Of a DNA stretch of 64,000 nucleotides, positions 43,726-55,009 are shown one piece after another (the first letter of the stretch is position 1; each line of letters opens with the position of its first letter). A program made the position numbers and the translations under genes. This stretch comes from Tupaia tana (Eukaryota > Chordata > Mammalia > Scandentia > Tupaiidae). The DNA lies in contig JAKSZU010000003.1 in assembly GCA_026018925.1 (NCBI GenBank), positions 193,977,256 to 194,041,255 on the forward strand. The letters run 5' to 3'. The notes beneath the pieces were generated by a model, which saw only the letters and a program-made list of their open reading frames with translations, made no database searches and was not told where the DNA came from.

Positions 43726-44170
43726 TATGGATGTCTTCCTCCCTGAGGGCACCAAGACTCCATGTGGCTTCCTCTCTGCTCTCCCCTATGCCCTTCAACT
43801 ATGGCTTTTCCCACTGCGTTTAATGCTCATTTCCCTTCCTGCCTTTCCTTATTACAAAGAGAATTGGCACTTGAGACCCTACCCCCATGCCAGTTGGCAG
43901 ACAAAGTCCTTAGAAGGCAGATGCTCCATTTCTGACGTCACCCACAAAATCTCTCTCAGTTTTCTGAGAAGAGCCATCCCCTACCCCCATCTTGAGAGGG
44001 ATCTGGCTCTTTTCTCTCTCATGGCTCTCTGCTCCTCCCTCTCCATTCTTGCTCTGCAGTAGAGCCAGTAGGCAGTTCAGCCCCTGCTGACTTTGCCAGC
44101 AGGAATACCCTCTCATTTCCTCCCTCCCTGCCTGCCTCTCCTTCTTTCCTTTCCTCCCCATCTGATCCAT
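43726..44170. promoter_or_regulatory. GC-richer unique block with a consensus CRE
   Basis: It stands out from the AT-rich intron. It contains a full palindromic TGACGTCA (CREB/ATF site) at 43933-43940 and several CCTCCC/CCCCA runs. No exon is evident. Regulatory function is only a possibility. Confidence 0.25.
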
Positions 44171-45360
44171 AAAAGTTTTACAAACCACTTTTACTCAGGC
44201 CAAATGAAAACAAAAAATTGGAAAAGAAAAATCTAGTGAACGCATGGTTTGATTTGAAATGAATTTGCTATCTTGCCAGGGACATTGACTGCTATGGCTT
44301 CCAGCTTCCTTGGAGAATTCTCAGATAGCCCAGTCTGCCTCCTCTTCTTTTTCTTCCCTAAGCGAGTCTTCCCCCTCAATTATGCACCCTCATCTTTCAA
44401 TTCTAGGATCTGCCTTCAACCTCTTTTTCTCAACCTGTTTGTTAAGTGGAATTGAATTTAGTGAATGATGTGAGTTGTTACCAAGTTAAGGAATTCAGAA
44501 AAAAAAGGTAGTTTTTATTATGTCAGTTTCATCAACTTAAAACTGCTTCACAGTTCTTCATCAATGATTTTTTTTAATGTCCTCGAAAAAAAGAACTATT
44601 TATTTAATATTAGTGTTTCCCACAGCATGGCATTTTTGGAAACATAACTAAGTAAAGTCCCTAGGGAGCATTTAGATAGTTTTTCATTCTGGTGAGAGTC
44701 AGATTAAAAATCAGTTTTTATTTTTTGGTTCCAGACTTCTAGAGATTGGTCCACTGCAGACTTGCATAAAATTCTTTCAACCGATCTAACAAGGTTCTTC
44801 AGAAATCGTGACAGTGTAGTCTTGACTTGAATCAAGGTTTCAGTGGCCACAACCTACCTGGCATGTGTTCCTGCTAGTTATTCCTTGAACTGCTCTCATC
44901 CTAGATCGGGTATGTGAAGAAGGGGAGATGAAGGAGGACCTCCCAAACAAGTGTCAGGCAAATCTCACATTTGGTTTTCCCATGGTGTCTTGTTAGCTAC
45001 TGCTTGCCTTCTGGATTTCTTGCTGAGAAGCTAAGTCTACTAGAAAATCTTTCAGCATTCTGCATTTGTGTTCTAACCCAGTGGAAGGGAATGAAGTGAT
45101 ACCATGTCTGTCTTGCCTGTTCATTCCTTTTATAATGCCATGGAAATACTAACAGATAAACATACACTTTCAAAATAATAGCTAATTTTGACTGATGAAT
45201 CTCTGACAAATACACTCTAACTTGGGGCCTTGAATTCTTTGTACCTCTACATTCCTTATTTCATTTTTAAATCTTTTGCCACATATATGTAGAGTCTTTG
45301 AGTAGACTACAATTATTCTTTCTTTCAAGGTATGTGGATATGAAAATAATACATACTGGT
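44170..45360. other. unique intron
   Basis: No recognisable repeat or exon. Confidence 0.4.
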
Positions 45361-45364
45361 CTTT

Positions 45365-45550
45365 TTTTAAGATTATTTATTTATTGAGAGAGAAAGGGGT
45401 ACCCTAACAGGGTCTCACCATGCTGCGATCCATCAGCCTTCCAGCCAGCCCGCATCCAGGGTGTTCAGGTTGACCCAGAATCCATGCCTAGGTCCTTCTT
45501 GTATGACTTTAATGTAATGTAACAGCACCGTACTACCTGCACCACTATAA
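45365..45550 (-). mobile_element. older tRNA-derived SINE (family B)
   Basis: Reverse copy: TTATTTATTGAGAGAGAAAG, ACCCTAACAGGGTCTCACC, GCTGCGATCCATCAGCC and a worn head at 45540. GGGTCTCACC and the CCATC block match 58790-59001. Confidence 0.7.
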
Positions 45551-45561
45551 CTAGGTCTGGT

Positions 45562-45797
45562 CTATTTTTGCTATAGGGTGCATCTGCTTGCTGGAGAGAC
45601 AGAGAGAGAGAAAGTGAGAAATCACCCCCAGGGAGGATGGCCACACTGCAGTCCTTCTCCTCCATTATCTTCTCGGGATTTGAGGAATGCACACATAAGC
45701 ACTCCGCATGAGTTTCAAGCCACCAAATCCAAGACTTGAACTGTGGTTGGCTGTGTGAGAGTCCAGCACTTTAACTATCGTGCCCTCTGTTGGCCTC
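45562..45797 (-). mobile_element. long SINE family A
   Basis: Reverse copy directly beside the family B element: TTTGCTATAGGGTGCATCTG, C-rich block, AAGACTTGAACTGTGG and TCTGTTGGCC. CTGGTCTATTTTT and CTGGTTTATTTCC flank it. Confidence 0.87.
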
Positions 45798-45939
45798 CTG
45801 GTTTATTTCCTGATAAGTCATATTGAAGTCCTTTGCAAATATCAAAATCTGTTGCCTCTTCTTTGGCCTAGGAGGGTATGTCACCAATCAGTCAAGATTG
45901 GGTAGCATCAGTTGAAGAAGAGCTGCAAGTATCATCTAG

Positions 45940-47060
45940 CATAGTTTATAATGGCAGAATATTCAAAACAAGCTAAACAATCTTGAAAATCAACAAGTAG
46001 AACTACATCAGGCTAAAAAGCTTCTACATGACAAAAGAAACAATAATTAAGGTGAGAAGACAACCATCAGAGAGGAGAATATATTTGCAAGCTAAGCCTT
46101 GGATAAAGGACTGATAACCAGAATATACAGGGAACTCAAGTAGCATTACCTCACCAAAAAGAGTCTTTTCAATCAAAAGATGGGCAAATGAGCTGAACAG
46201 ACAACTCTCCAAGGAAGACATATGAATGGCCAAAGAAGTATATGAAAACAAGTTCAATGTCTCTTATCATAAAGGGAATGTAAATCAAACCCAGTCAGAA
46301 TGGCTAAGATTAAAATAAAATTAAGAATGATAAGTGCTGGTGAGGCTGCAGTGAAAAGGGAACACTCCTACAGTGTTGATAGGAATATAAAGTAGTACAA
46401 CCACTGTGATGAACAATATGCAGGTTCAGAAATCTGCAAATAGAACTACCATATAATCCAGTAATTCAACTCTTAGTTCTCTACCCAAAGGAAAGGAAAA
46501 CTCTCATTCAGAAAAACACTTGCTCATCCACATTTATTGCAGCATTATTCACAATTGCTAGGATATGGAATCAACCCAAATGTCCGAGAATGGACACATG
46601 GATTGATAAAAATGTGACACATGTATTCTATGGAATACTACTCACCCATTAAAAACAATGAGACCCTGACATTTGATAGAATGTAGATGATATGGAAGAT
46701 ATAATGCTAAGCAAAGCAAAAAAGACTATGAAAGATAGATACGTATGTTCCCTCTTAATATTTACTGAATATCTACACTCTAAAGCAAAAACTGAAAGAT
46801 TGGAAGGTATATAGCAGAGAAGCTAACTTTAGATACTAGAGACAATATAGAGGGGGTGAGTAATAGGTGGGAGGGAGGAGATCAGGAAAACAAAACAAAA
46901 CAAAGCGTTTAATAGACACAAAAGTGAAAAGTTATCTGTTCATAATGTATATGGTAATACCCTTGACTTGACCAATGTGCACCATACTCATGGTGAGAAA
47001 AACTGTGTTGTACATTGTAAAGATGTAAAGTGATTAAATGCAAGTAAGAATAAATTTAAA
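45940..47060 (+). mobile_element. L1 LINE, 3' part of ORF2 and 3' UTR, 5'-truncated
   Basis: It contains the conserved L1 order: CTTCTACATGACAAAAGAAA, AGATGGGCAAATGAGCTGAA, GGTGAGGCTGCAGTG, TTATTGCAGCATTATTCAC, CAACCCAAATGTC, GGAATACTACTCACCC, and the 3' UTR ending TGTTGTACATTG plus an A-rich tail. The frame is broken many times. Same subfamily as 35975-36430. Confidence 0.88.
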
Positions 47061-47079
47061 GAACGAATATGAGTAAGAA

Positions 47080-47532
47080 TAAAACTGATATGACAGATAT
47101 GAAGAAAGTAGTTGTGATATATGTGACAGACAAGTCAATATCTTCATATGTAAAGAACTCTTACAAATAAGCAGGAAAAAAGATCCAACAGATTAAAAAA
47201 AGGGCACATAAAATATTTTAATTCTATAAAATTAGTAAAAAATATGTGAAATTGATGGAGATGCAGAATAAGGACATTCCCATAATATTAACATATTGTG
47301 AATGATGACCTAAATCAGTACAATTTTCTGTAAATTTGGAAATATAACAGGAGTCCTAGATAAATTCATTTTAACCTGGTACTTTTGTTTTTTTTCCTAA
47401 AGATATATGAGAACTGTTACCAAAACAGTATACATAATATGCAGCAGTGCTTTCAAAAGCAAAATATTGGAAATAATATAAATAGCCAACACTAAGAAAA
47501 TGGTTAAATAAATTCTAGCATGTCTATTTATT
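47080..47532 (+). mobile_element. older L1M 3' region, part 1
   Basis: AAAGAACTCTTACAAATAAG, AAATATTGGAAATAATATAA and GAAAATGGTTAAATAAATTC follow an L1M ORF2 end and 3' UTR. Two SINE insertions break it into three parts. Confidence 0.65.
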
Positions 47533-47803
47533 TATTTATCTATTTTGAGAGGTTTTTTTTTGTTTGTTTGTTTTTGCTATAGGGCATGTGCATTCTCCAG
47601 AGACAGAGAGACAGAAAGTGAGAAATCAACCTGTGGGCTGATGGGCATGCTGCTATCCCTTCTACTTCATTCTACTCTTGGGAATTTGGATATGCACACA
47701 CACTCACCCAGCTTGAATTTCAAGCCACCAGGTCTGAGATTCGAACTGCTGTTGGCCATGTGGGACACCAGCGATGTAACCATTATGCTATCTGCTGTTT
47801 CCC
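47533..47803 (-). mobile_element. long SINE family A inside L1M
   Basis: Reverse copy: GAGAGG, T-rich and GTTT-rich tail, TTGCTATAGGGCATGTGC, GATTCGAACTGCTG (B-box complement) and TATCTGCTGTTTCCC. GCATGTCTATTTAT and GTATGTCTATTTAT flank it as the target-site duplication. Confidence 0.92.
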
Positions 47804-48135
47804 TGGTATGTCTATTTATAAGATACCATACAGACATTAAAAATTATGTTAGACGTAATAAAAATAAATATTCTATAAAAGACAATGTAGAGCAGTAAAA
47901 ATTATACATTTTTTTTTAAAAAACAGGCTAAATATCAAACTGGTGATGTTTATGAAAATTACAAGAAAATACTTTACAACCATTTAAAAAGAAAATTCCA
48001 CATAAATATTATTGACAAAAATGATGTTCATATATATTTTATGTCACAAAAAGGAAGATTTTCATAATATTAAGTGTTTGGGGATTACACTTTTGTAAAA
48101 ACAAAAAAGAAATATGTACATAGAAAAAGCCTTTG
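47804..48135 (+). mobile_element. older L1M 3' region, part 2
   Basis: ACCATACAGACATTAAAAAT and GGTGATGTTTATG continue the L1M end from 47532. Confidence 0.6.
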
Positions 48136-48322
48136 GGGGGCTGGCAGGTGACGTGATGTTTAAGAGTGCTGGACTCCCACATGGCCAACCATGGTTTGAG
48201 TCTTGGACCTGGTGACTTGCTTTCTCACTTTCTCTGTCTCTCTCTCACTCTCTCCATCTCTGGTCAAATTAAAATAAATAAACAAATAAATAAAGTTAAA
48301 TAAAAAATAATTATTTTTATAG
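48136..48322 (+). mobile_element. short SINE family S inside L1M
   Basis: GGGGGCTGGCAGGTGACGTG, GGTTTGAGTCTTGG (B box), GACTTGCTTTCTCACTTTC, CATCTCTGGTCAAATTAAA and AATAAATAAAC tail. AGAAAAAGCCTTTGG and AGAAAAAGCTTTTGG flank it. Confidence 0.92.
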
Positions 48323-48324
48323 AA

Positions 48325-48465
48325 AAGAAAAAGCTTTTGGAAATTGTGTTAACAGTTATTAACCTTTGTTGGTATGATAATGGATATTCTGTTCTTCTTT
48401 CTATTCATCTCTAATTTTAATTTTTTATAAATGAACTTGTATTGCTGTTATAATTTTTAAGTTAT
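48325..48465 (+). mobile_element. older L1M 3' region, part 3
   Basis: TGTTAACAGTTATTAACC then AATTTTTTATAAATGAACTT and GCTGTTATAATTTTTAAG are the end of an L1M 3' UTR. Confidence 0.6.
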
Positions 48466-48727
48466 TTCAGATTTAACAATATACAATAGGAAAACCAGTA
48501 CACCACCAGAAACGAGAAACAAGATAGGAACATAACTTATGGCAGGAAAAGGATCTAGGTATCATGCATTTTTTTAGTTACATAGCTCAGAATGCCCCTC
48601 TGCTAATAGTGTTGATAAAATCCAGCCAAGTTGAAGGTCAGATGGATCAGTCACAGGAACTGAAGAAGCAGATGAAGATTAGGGAGAAACACCAAGTTGT
48701 GTTATTTTGCTGCTACTGCTGCTGCTT

Positions 48728-48967
48728 CTCCTTTTATGTTTGTTTGCCAAAGAGCACATGCACTCACTGGAGAGAGACAAAGAGAGAAAAGGGAAAGCAA
48801 GAAAGTACCCTCTGTGGGGCATAGCCACACTGCAACCCCTTCTCCCCCATCTCTCTTTCCTTTGGGCACTTTAGGCACACCTGCACTCAAGGCACTGGTC
48901 TGAGACTTGAACCATACAACTGGTCATGTAGGATCCAGTCACTTTAACCACCAGGCTACAGGCAGGC
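48728..48967 (-). mobile_element. long SINE family A, diverged
   Basis: Reverse copy: GCCAAAGAGCACATGCACTC, AGCCACACTGCAACCCC, CTGAGACTTGAACC and a worn head ending CAGGCAGGC. Confidence 0.8.
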
Positions 48968-49040
48968 TTATTATACCTCTTTAGAGCCTGGAATCAGCCT
49001 TGCTTTAAAAGTAAACTAAAAAAGAAAAATGACTTTATAT

Positions 49041-49173
49041 AAAGAGATTTCAAAAAGTTTATGGAAAAATGAAAATAAAATGTTTTATTTTGGTGCAAAA
49101 TTTTTGAAATAAACTCATAGTGTTTTCACAATGCATATTTTCTGTAAACTTTTTGAAGATGCTGTATTTTTAA
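49041..49173. mobile_element. second palindromic Tc1/mariner-type MITE
   Basis: Left end GATTTCAAAAAGTTTATGG, right end CTGTAAACTTTTTGAAGATG, inverted to each other. The interior TTTTGGTGCAAAATTTTTGA resembles a MITE type common in mammals. About 130 bp, ending before TA. Confidence 0.65.
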
Positions 49174-49174
49174 G

Positions 49175-50879
49175 AGCTAAAAGGCTATGGATGTTGGTAG
49201 ATTATTTGTTTTACTGATTACAGGGAGAAAAAAAAAAGCTGTTTTGCTAAGCTGGCACCAGTGTCAAATGAACAGAGGGTCTCCCCATTCTGTTATTTCC
49301 CTGGCAGTTGAAGCATCCGTCGGCTCAGCTGTTTAATGTGTAAGTTCAGTATCTCACGGCCATTCTCTGTTAAGACAGCAGCTATCCAGCCATAATAAAT
49401 TTAGTGTCAGGTCTGGATTCAGAGCACAATGTGTCCTACTTTAAGAAAGTGCTCTGGGTCATATAGCCAGTTGTAGAAATTTATGCAGATGCTGGTGATT
49501 CCCAGGGGAGAAAGAGAATTATCTTCCTTTGACCTCTGATCTCTATTTCTATTGATTCATAGAGTGGTCCTCCTGGTGAGAATCCTTCCCATTCCTGACT
49601 GCTTTGTTCCACTTTTCTTGGAGTAGGGCCTGAGCTTTGTTCCTATGTATGAAACAATACATAAACGATTCAGTGTATTGGCATTGAGAAGACTGGTACG
49701 GAATGGTCAGGCTCAGAAGATGTATTCAGATGTGAAATAATGACAATGTGAAAACCTTCAAGTGCAGAGATGGAGCTCAGGCCCATGATCAGCGGGCAAT
49801 GCTTCTTAGTGTTGATGTTTCCACTAGTAAGGTTGGATGTGCAGCTAATTCTCTTTCTAGTCCTCATTGTTAAGCAGTGGAGAACTTGGTTGACATAGAT
49901 TTTGACAACACAATAAGACAAGCTAATTAATCTTTGTTAGAACTCATCCTAAATTTTGTTGTCTGTCATAGTCATTGTCGTCAATTGAGAAAATTGATCT
50001 GAAGGTCATAAGGTTGATCATCAATGGACATAAATATACCTCTAGCATTGAACGCTAGAGTATATGTAGTTCAGAAAGAGAAAAGGAAAGTGTGGAGTCA
50101 GAAATATTTTGGAGTATCTACTATGTTTTAGGAATTACTTTAAGCACTATGTATCTGTTCTCATTCTTTCCCTAAAATAAGGCTTCAATTTTCTTCTGTT
50201 CAGTGAAGTTCACTGATCCAGTCCCTACATAGAGACTTACTCAGATTTCTGAAAATTCTGAACATCATTTTCCAGTAAGAAATAATAAAGCTACTTACTG
50301 ACGTTACTTTTCCAGGCCTATAGAAATTGCATATTTAAACCCTGGTTTTCCTGGCTAGTTATTAAACTTTCTACAGACTGAAGAAAGCATCCCTTCCCCA
50401 ATACCATCCTAAGCATGAATACTGATAGACAGAAAACTGACTCAGAAAGTCAAGTCGTCATCTCTGGAATAGTTGTCATCGACACAGCAGCCTATGGTTT
50501 CTCTCTCTGCTTTATATTTTTATCTTTTTTTTTTTCCTGTTTGTTTTTGTTTTTTAATTACTCTCCAATGTTTTATTGAGTTGTTAAACATTAGGGTTGT
50601 TGAAAAGATACTGCTTAATAGAGATAAAAGCTTATTTTCACTAGTAACTTTTTAAAGATGTTAATGAAACTGGGTTTCTAAAAAAAATACAGTGAGTTAA
50701 TAAGGTATTTCTCATCACATTTTTTCACCAGCAGCTAGTTTTTCCAAGCTATGTAGGTAATTGAAATGGATAGCATTATCTTGTATGCTTTGATGTTGTC
50801 TTATTTTGTAACTCATTCTTTCAAATTTATATCATCTTGCAATGATCTTAAATATGCATTGGGCATTATTATTTTTTTA

Positions 50880-50880
<1 letters not shown>
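49175..50880. other. unique intron, repeat-poor
   Basis: No SINE or microsatellite. Includes a slightly GC-richer stretch at 49240-49620. No exon recognised. Confidence 0.4.
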
Positions 50881-50883
<3 letters not shown>

Positions 50884-50922
<39 letters not shown>

Positions 50923-51149
50923 ATAGGGCATGTGTGCCTGCTGGAGCAATAGAGAAAGAGACAGAAAGTGAGAATAGATCCCCCTGGGGGCATAGCCACG
51001 CTACAATCCCTTCTCCATTCTCTTCTTTGGATTCTAGGAACACACACATACTTGCTAGGCATGAGTTTTAAACTGCTGGGTCTGGGACTCGAACAGCTGT
51101 CAACTATGGGGGCATCCAGCAATGTAACCAATACGCCATCTGCTGGTCC
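50884..51149 (-). mobile_element. long SINE family A with very long poly-T
   Basis: Reverse copy beginning with about 36 T, then GCTATAGGGCATGTGTG, CCCCTGGGGGCATAGCC, GGGACTCGAACAGCTG and CATCTGCTGGTCCC. Confidence 0.92.
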
Positions 51150-52400
51150 CACATTGTACATTGTTATTTTTGACAACAGAATTGAAGTCCGGGGTATAAG
51201 TATTTTGCAGATCATTCAGAAACACATGCAAGCGTACTTATTCATGGTTCAGTGAACTCCTGACTTATATGGAGAAAGTGATATCCTTTAACTTGCTGCC
51301 CAAATAAATACACTCTGTAGTCTGAGGATTTAAAGAGGAAGAATGGTCATATTTAGTGAAATTGAATGCATATTTTCTACGAATTACATATTTCTTACAC
51401 TTTTCCCTAGAGACTAATTATTTTAAAGACATTTTATTAAATGCTTTTGTTATTGTGACACAAGCACATTCCTTTAAGGGTGTTTTCAGCAAAACAGTCG
51501 AGGTTACAGGAAGTATTATCTTTCTTCCCTTTACACTTTGCCCATTTCCATGAAGTTAAAAGGAAGTACATATTCACGTCTTTGTTCCTAGTAGAAAACA
51601 ATAGGAAATATGCTGAATGCATGAAACAATATGGACAGTTATGAGTCTGCTTAAAAAACAATGTGTGTTTATTCTCTCTGCATACTATTAGTAAAAACAA
51701 ATGATACCCCCCACATCTGTTCTCATGTAGAGCAGTTCTGTCCTGCATTAAAGCTCCTATGGGAGCTGTGAGCTAGTTCTGTGAAGTCTTTGGATAAGGA
51801 ACAGCTTTAACTACACATTCTTAATCTTTCCTTCCCCATGTCTTAATTTTGAGTTTTCATCATTCTGATCATAAGCAGACATTTCTAAAAATTGAAAATC
51901 CTACAGTTCCACATTTGTTCTTCTTTCTCTTCCTCTGCTTTTCTTCTCTTAAAGCAGTAAACATGTCAGATAGGAGCCTAACATCAACCTTGACTTTATT
52001 CCTCTGACTAGGAGCTCCTACCCAGGTAGGTGGCATTTCCCAGGAGGTGTCAGACAGACTCATAGAACACCACAACTAGGTGAGCAAGTGAGTTCAACTT
52101 GTTGAGAAGATTCTGGCCCTTCCAGATTGCAGCATCAGTTATAAAAGTTCAGGTTAGCATAAAACATTGTCATAAAACAGGCCTGCACACAGTCTTGGAG
52201 ATGTGTGTTTATAGCAATTTGTGTTCTGAATAGAAAGGCTAGAGCAGATTTGAGATCTGATTTATCTAATACTAGAAAGAGTTTAGTCAGTCAAGAGACT
52301 CAAGCAGGACTTTTATCTTATGAAGAATAAAAACTACTTATTTAATATCTTCAACAAGATTTCCCTACTTCTATTAAACATCTCAAGGGGTTTTTGTTGA
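51150..52400. other. unique intron
   Basis: No recognisable repeat or exon. Confidence 0.4.
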
Positions 52401-52410
52401 TTGGTTAGCT

Positions 52411-52411
<1 letters not shown>

Positions 52412-52443
<32 letters not shown>
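52412..52443. repeat. (GT)n microsatellite
   Basis: Uninterrupted GT run. Confidence 0.95.
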
Positions 52444-52444
<1 letters not shown>

Positions 52445-53123
52445 GTTTTCACCCTACCCTCAAAATAAGTAGATTAAGATACATTTTTGTCTTAAAGAGG
52501 TCCTTGTTTTCGGAACATCGATGTTTTTTTAGCAAGAGAATTTGTTTAGGTAGACACAATGTGCTAACCAGGGACCTGGAGGCTTCATACTCTGCTGGGG
52601 GACTCTGTGAAACAGAGCAGAGGACTTCCCTCCTTAGCTACAACATTTTTTATATCATGTCCCGTTTCCTCTCTGGGACTGGGGTAGAGTTCTTGGCACG
52701 ATTGATAGTAACAATTGACTTTCTGAGAGTCTTTGCCTAGATGACAACTTCTGTGGCCTTCAAATTTCCTAAGCTAGCATAATGGGTAGATTAATATGTT
52801 CCTTCTCGGCAGAAATGGAAACTAAATTTTTTTTTAAAAGAAGGAAGGGAAAAAAATGTTGTGCTAAATCAGTAATTACTATGGCAACAAGCACCCTATA
52901 CATGTTAGAAAATGAGAGGAAGAATACAAACAGTTCTTTAAAAAAAAGATAGCAGAAATTGTTTTACTAACTTTCTTTTCTCAAAAATCAGTAAATATGT
53001 AGTAGGCATCCACTGTACACTGCATATAATCTCATCAAAGAGTCAAAGAGTGTAGCAGAAACTTGATAAAATTAAATATGTCATCTGCTTCATTGCAATG
53101 TTCTCTATTTTGGAAAAGCTCAC

Positions 53124-53127
53124 ACAG

Positions 53128-53157
<30 letters not shown>
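53124..53157. repeat. (CA)n microsatellite
   Basis: ACACAGA followed by an uninterrupted CA run. Confidence 0.95.
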
Positions 53158-53159
<2 letters not shown>

Positions 53160-53401
53160 CTGAGAAAGATTATACACTCTATTTTACATAAAATAGTTAA
53201 ATTTCACTGACCTATGAGTTGACATTAGGTAAGGCAAACATCTTACTAGTTTTGTGGGTAGCAAGAGCCTTACTGGAACAAATTACTCTTCCTAGAATGG
53301 CCGTACACCCCCAGTGGCCCCCAGAATGTAGGTATTTGCATGATATGTTGCAGTTGCGTTGGGTGTCAGGTTCTTAGGTTTCATGCAGGATTTCTCTCTC
53401 T

Positions 53402-53670
53402 GTGTGTGTTTTTCTCTATTTTTTTTAATTTGCTAGAAAGTACATGCAGTTGCCAGAGAAAAACAGATAAGCAAAGAAAGCACTCGCCATGGAGAATGGT
53501 CATGCAGTTCGTGCTGCTCCCTTCTCCTTTGTTTCTCTCTTCTTTTGGATTTTGGGCATGCAAGCACATTCACCCGGAATGTATTTCAAGCTGCCAGGTT
53601 AGGATTCCAACTGCAAGATCAGCTACGCGGGGTTCAGCCATCTTAACCATCATGCCACAGGCTGGCTCAT
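53402..53670 (-). mobile_element. long SINE family A, diverged, inserted at the edge of MER20
   Basis: Reverse copy: TTTGCTAGAAAGTACATGC, ATGGAGAATGGTCATGCAG, TTGGGCATGCAAGCACATTC, GGATTCCAACTGC and CACAGGCTGGC. GCAGGATTTCTCTC at 53385-53398 and GCAGGGTTTCTCAC at 53674-53687 are the target-site duplication, which is the MER20 end. Confidence 0.82.
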
Positions 53671-53671
53671 C

Positions 53672-53872
53672 AGGCAGGGTTTCTCACCTTGAACCCTATT
53701 GACACATGGGCCAGATAAACTCTGTTGTAGTTATCCTGTGCATTATAGGATGTTTTCTAACATTCCTGGGCCCAACCTAGTAGATGCCAATAGACTTAAT
53801 TGTGACAACCAAATATCTCTCCAGACATTGCCAAATCTCACCTGGGGAGCAAAATGCCATTGGTTTAAAGTA
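53672..53872 (+). mobile_element. MER20 hAT-Charlie DNA transposon relic
   Basis: AGGGTTTCTCACCTTGAACC, CTATTGACACATGGGCCAG, TGTGCATTATAGGATGTTTT, GACATTGCCAAATCTCACC and TGGGGAGCAAAATG match the MER20 order almost to its end. Confidence 0.85.
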
Positions 53873-54152
53873 ACCTCGTTGTGTTCCCAGGGCTTATGGT
53901 GAGATATTTGAAATAACCCACTTCCATGATGAGAGTGACATTCATGAATATGAATGCTGGATTTTTACATTGTTTGGTTAGTTGCATGATTTAAGATATG
54001 ATTTATCAGTGATTTGGCCAGCTTGGGTTACATTAGTCCTTTTATGATAGATAAATAAAATCACTGATTTTTCTAGCTGTGGTATCTAATTCCTATAAGC
54101 TAAATTTTATCACTTCCAAGAGCACAGGGTTAACATACCACATACTAAATCT

Positions 54153-54189
<37 letters not shown>

Positions 54190-54215
54190 ACACAGCTATT
54201 TCTCCAGTGATTTTT

Positions 54216-54247
<32 letters not shown>

Positions 54248-54735
54248 TTTTTTTGCTGGGAGAAACTTCATATGAGTTTATATGGAGTTGGAAAGGGTTT
54301 AAGTAAATTATAGAGTATGCCCAGAATTAGCACTACACAATGGAAATAGAAATGTAATAATAGTTTACAGAAAATGACTATGCAGATTGTTTTAATGGCA
54401 TGAAAAAAATAAAAACAGTAAAATAAAAGAGGACAGATTAACATTTGGAGCAAGGCAATCCTTCACTTGATCCTGTAAATATTCCATCATCTTATATGTT
54501 TTATTTGTGAAATTTTGTTATGATGAAGTGACTACAAGCAAAGATTGATATTTTTCTTAATGTACACCCTCTGAGAAGTGCCTCCAAAGCACAGGACTCT
54601 TTCAGATGGCCATTGGGATAATATGGAGCTCTGAGGTTGGAATCTTTTTCCTTTCTGAATTTTCAGAAGAATTAAAGGGGCTACTAACTTAAGTGTTGTA
54701 GATTTTGTGACTTTGTTCTTGACGTTTTATAGCTC
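53873..54735. other. AT-rich stretch with two long T runs
   Basis: T runs at about 54154-54184 and 54232-54254. No SINE body is attached to either. Otherwise nothing recognised. Confidence 0.5.
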
Positions 54736-54752
54736 TGTAAAAAAGAGTTTTC

Positions 54753-54992
54753 GGGACCAGCAGTTGGCGTAATGGCTATGTCGCTGGACTCCCGTGTAGT
54801 TGACTGCTGTTTGAGTCCCGGACCCGGTGGCTTAAACTCACACCGGGTGTGTGTGCATGCATGCCCAAGATCCCAAGAGGAGAATGGAGGAGAAGGGATT
54901 GCTGCTTGGCCACCCCCACTGGGGGGTGATTTCTCAGTTTCTGTCTCTCTGTCTCTCTCTGTCTTTCTGGTGAGCGCATAAAAACCTCTCTA
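54753..54992 (+). mobile_element. long SINE family A with 3' internal deletion
   Basis: GGGACCAGCAGTTGGCGTAA head and complete body, but after GGTGAGCGCAT it goes straight to AAAAACCTCTC, so the usual GCGCCCTATAGC is missing. Perfect target-site duplication AAAAAAGAGTTTTC at 54739-54752 and 54993-55006. Confidence 0.95.
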
Positions 54993-55009
54993 AAAAAAGA
55001 GTTTTCAAA

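Noticed and set aside
43727-44062. 111-codon open frame in the GC-richer block
   Set aside because: Low-complexity Ser/Leu/Pro composition and no domain. Better explained by base composition.
54154-54254. Two long T runs as SINE tails in reverse
   Set aside because: No SINE body follows either run. They may be orphan A-tails, but this cannot be shown.
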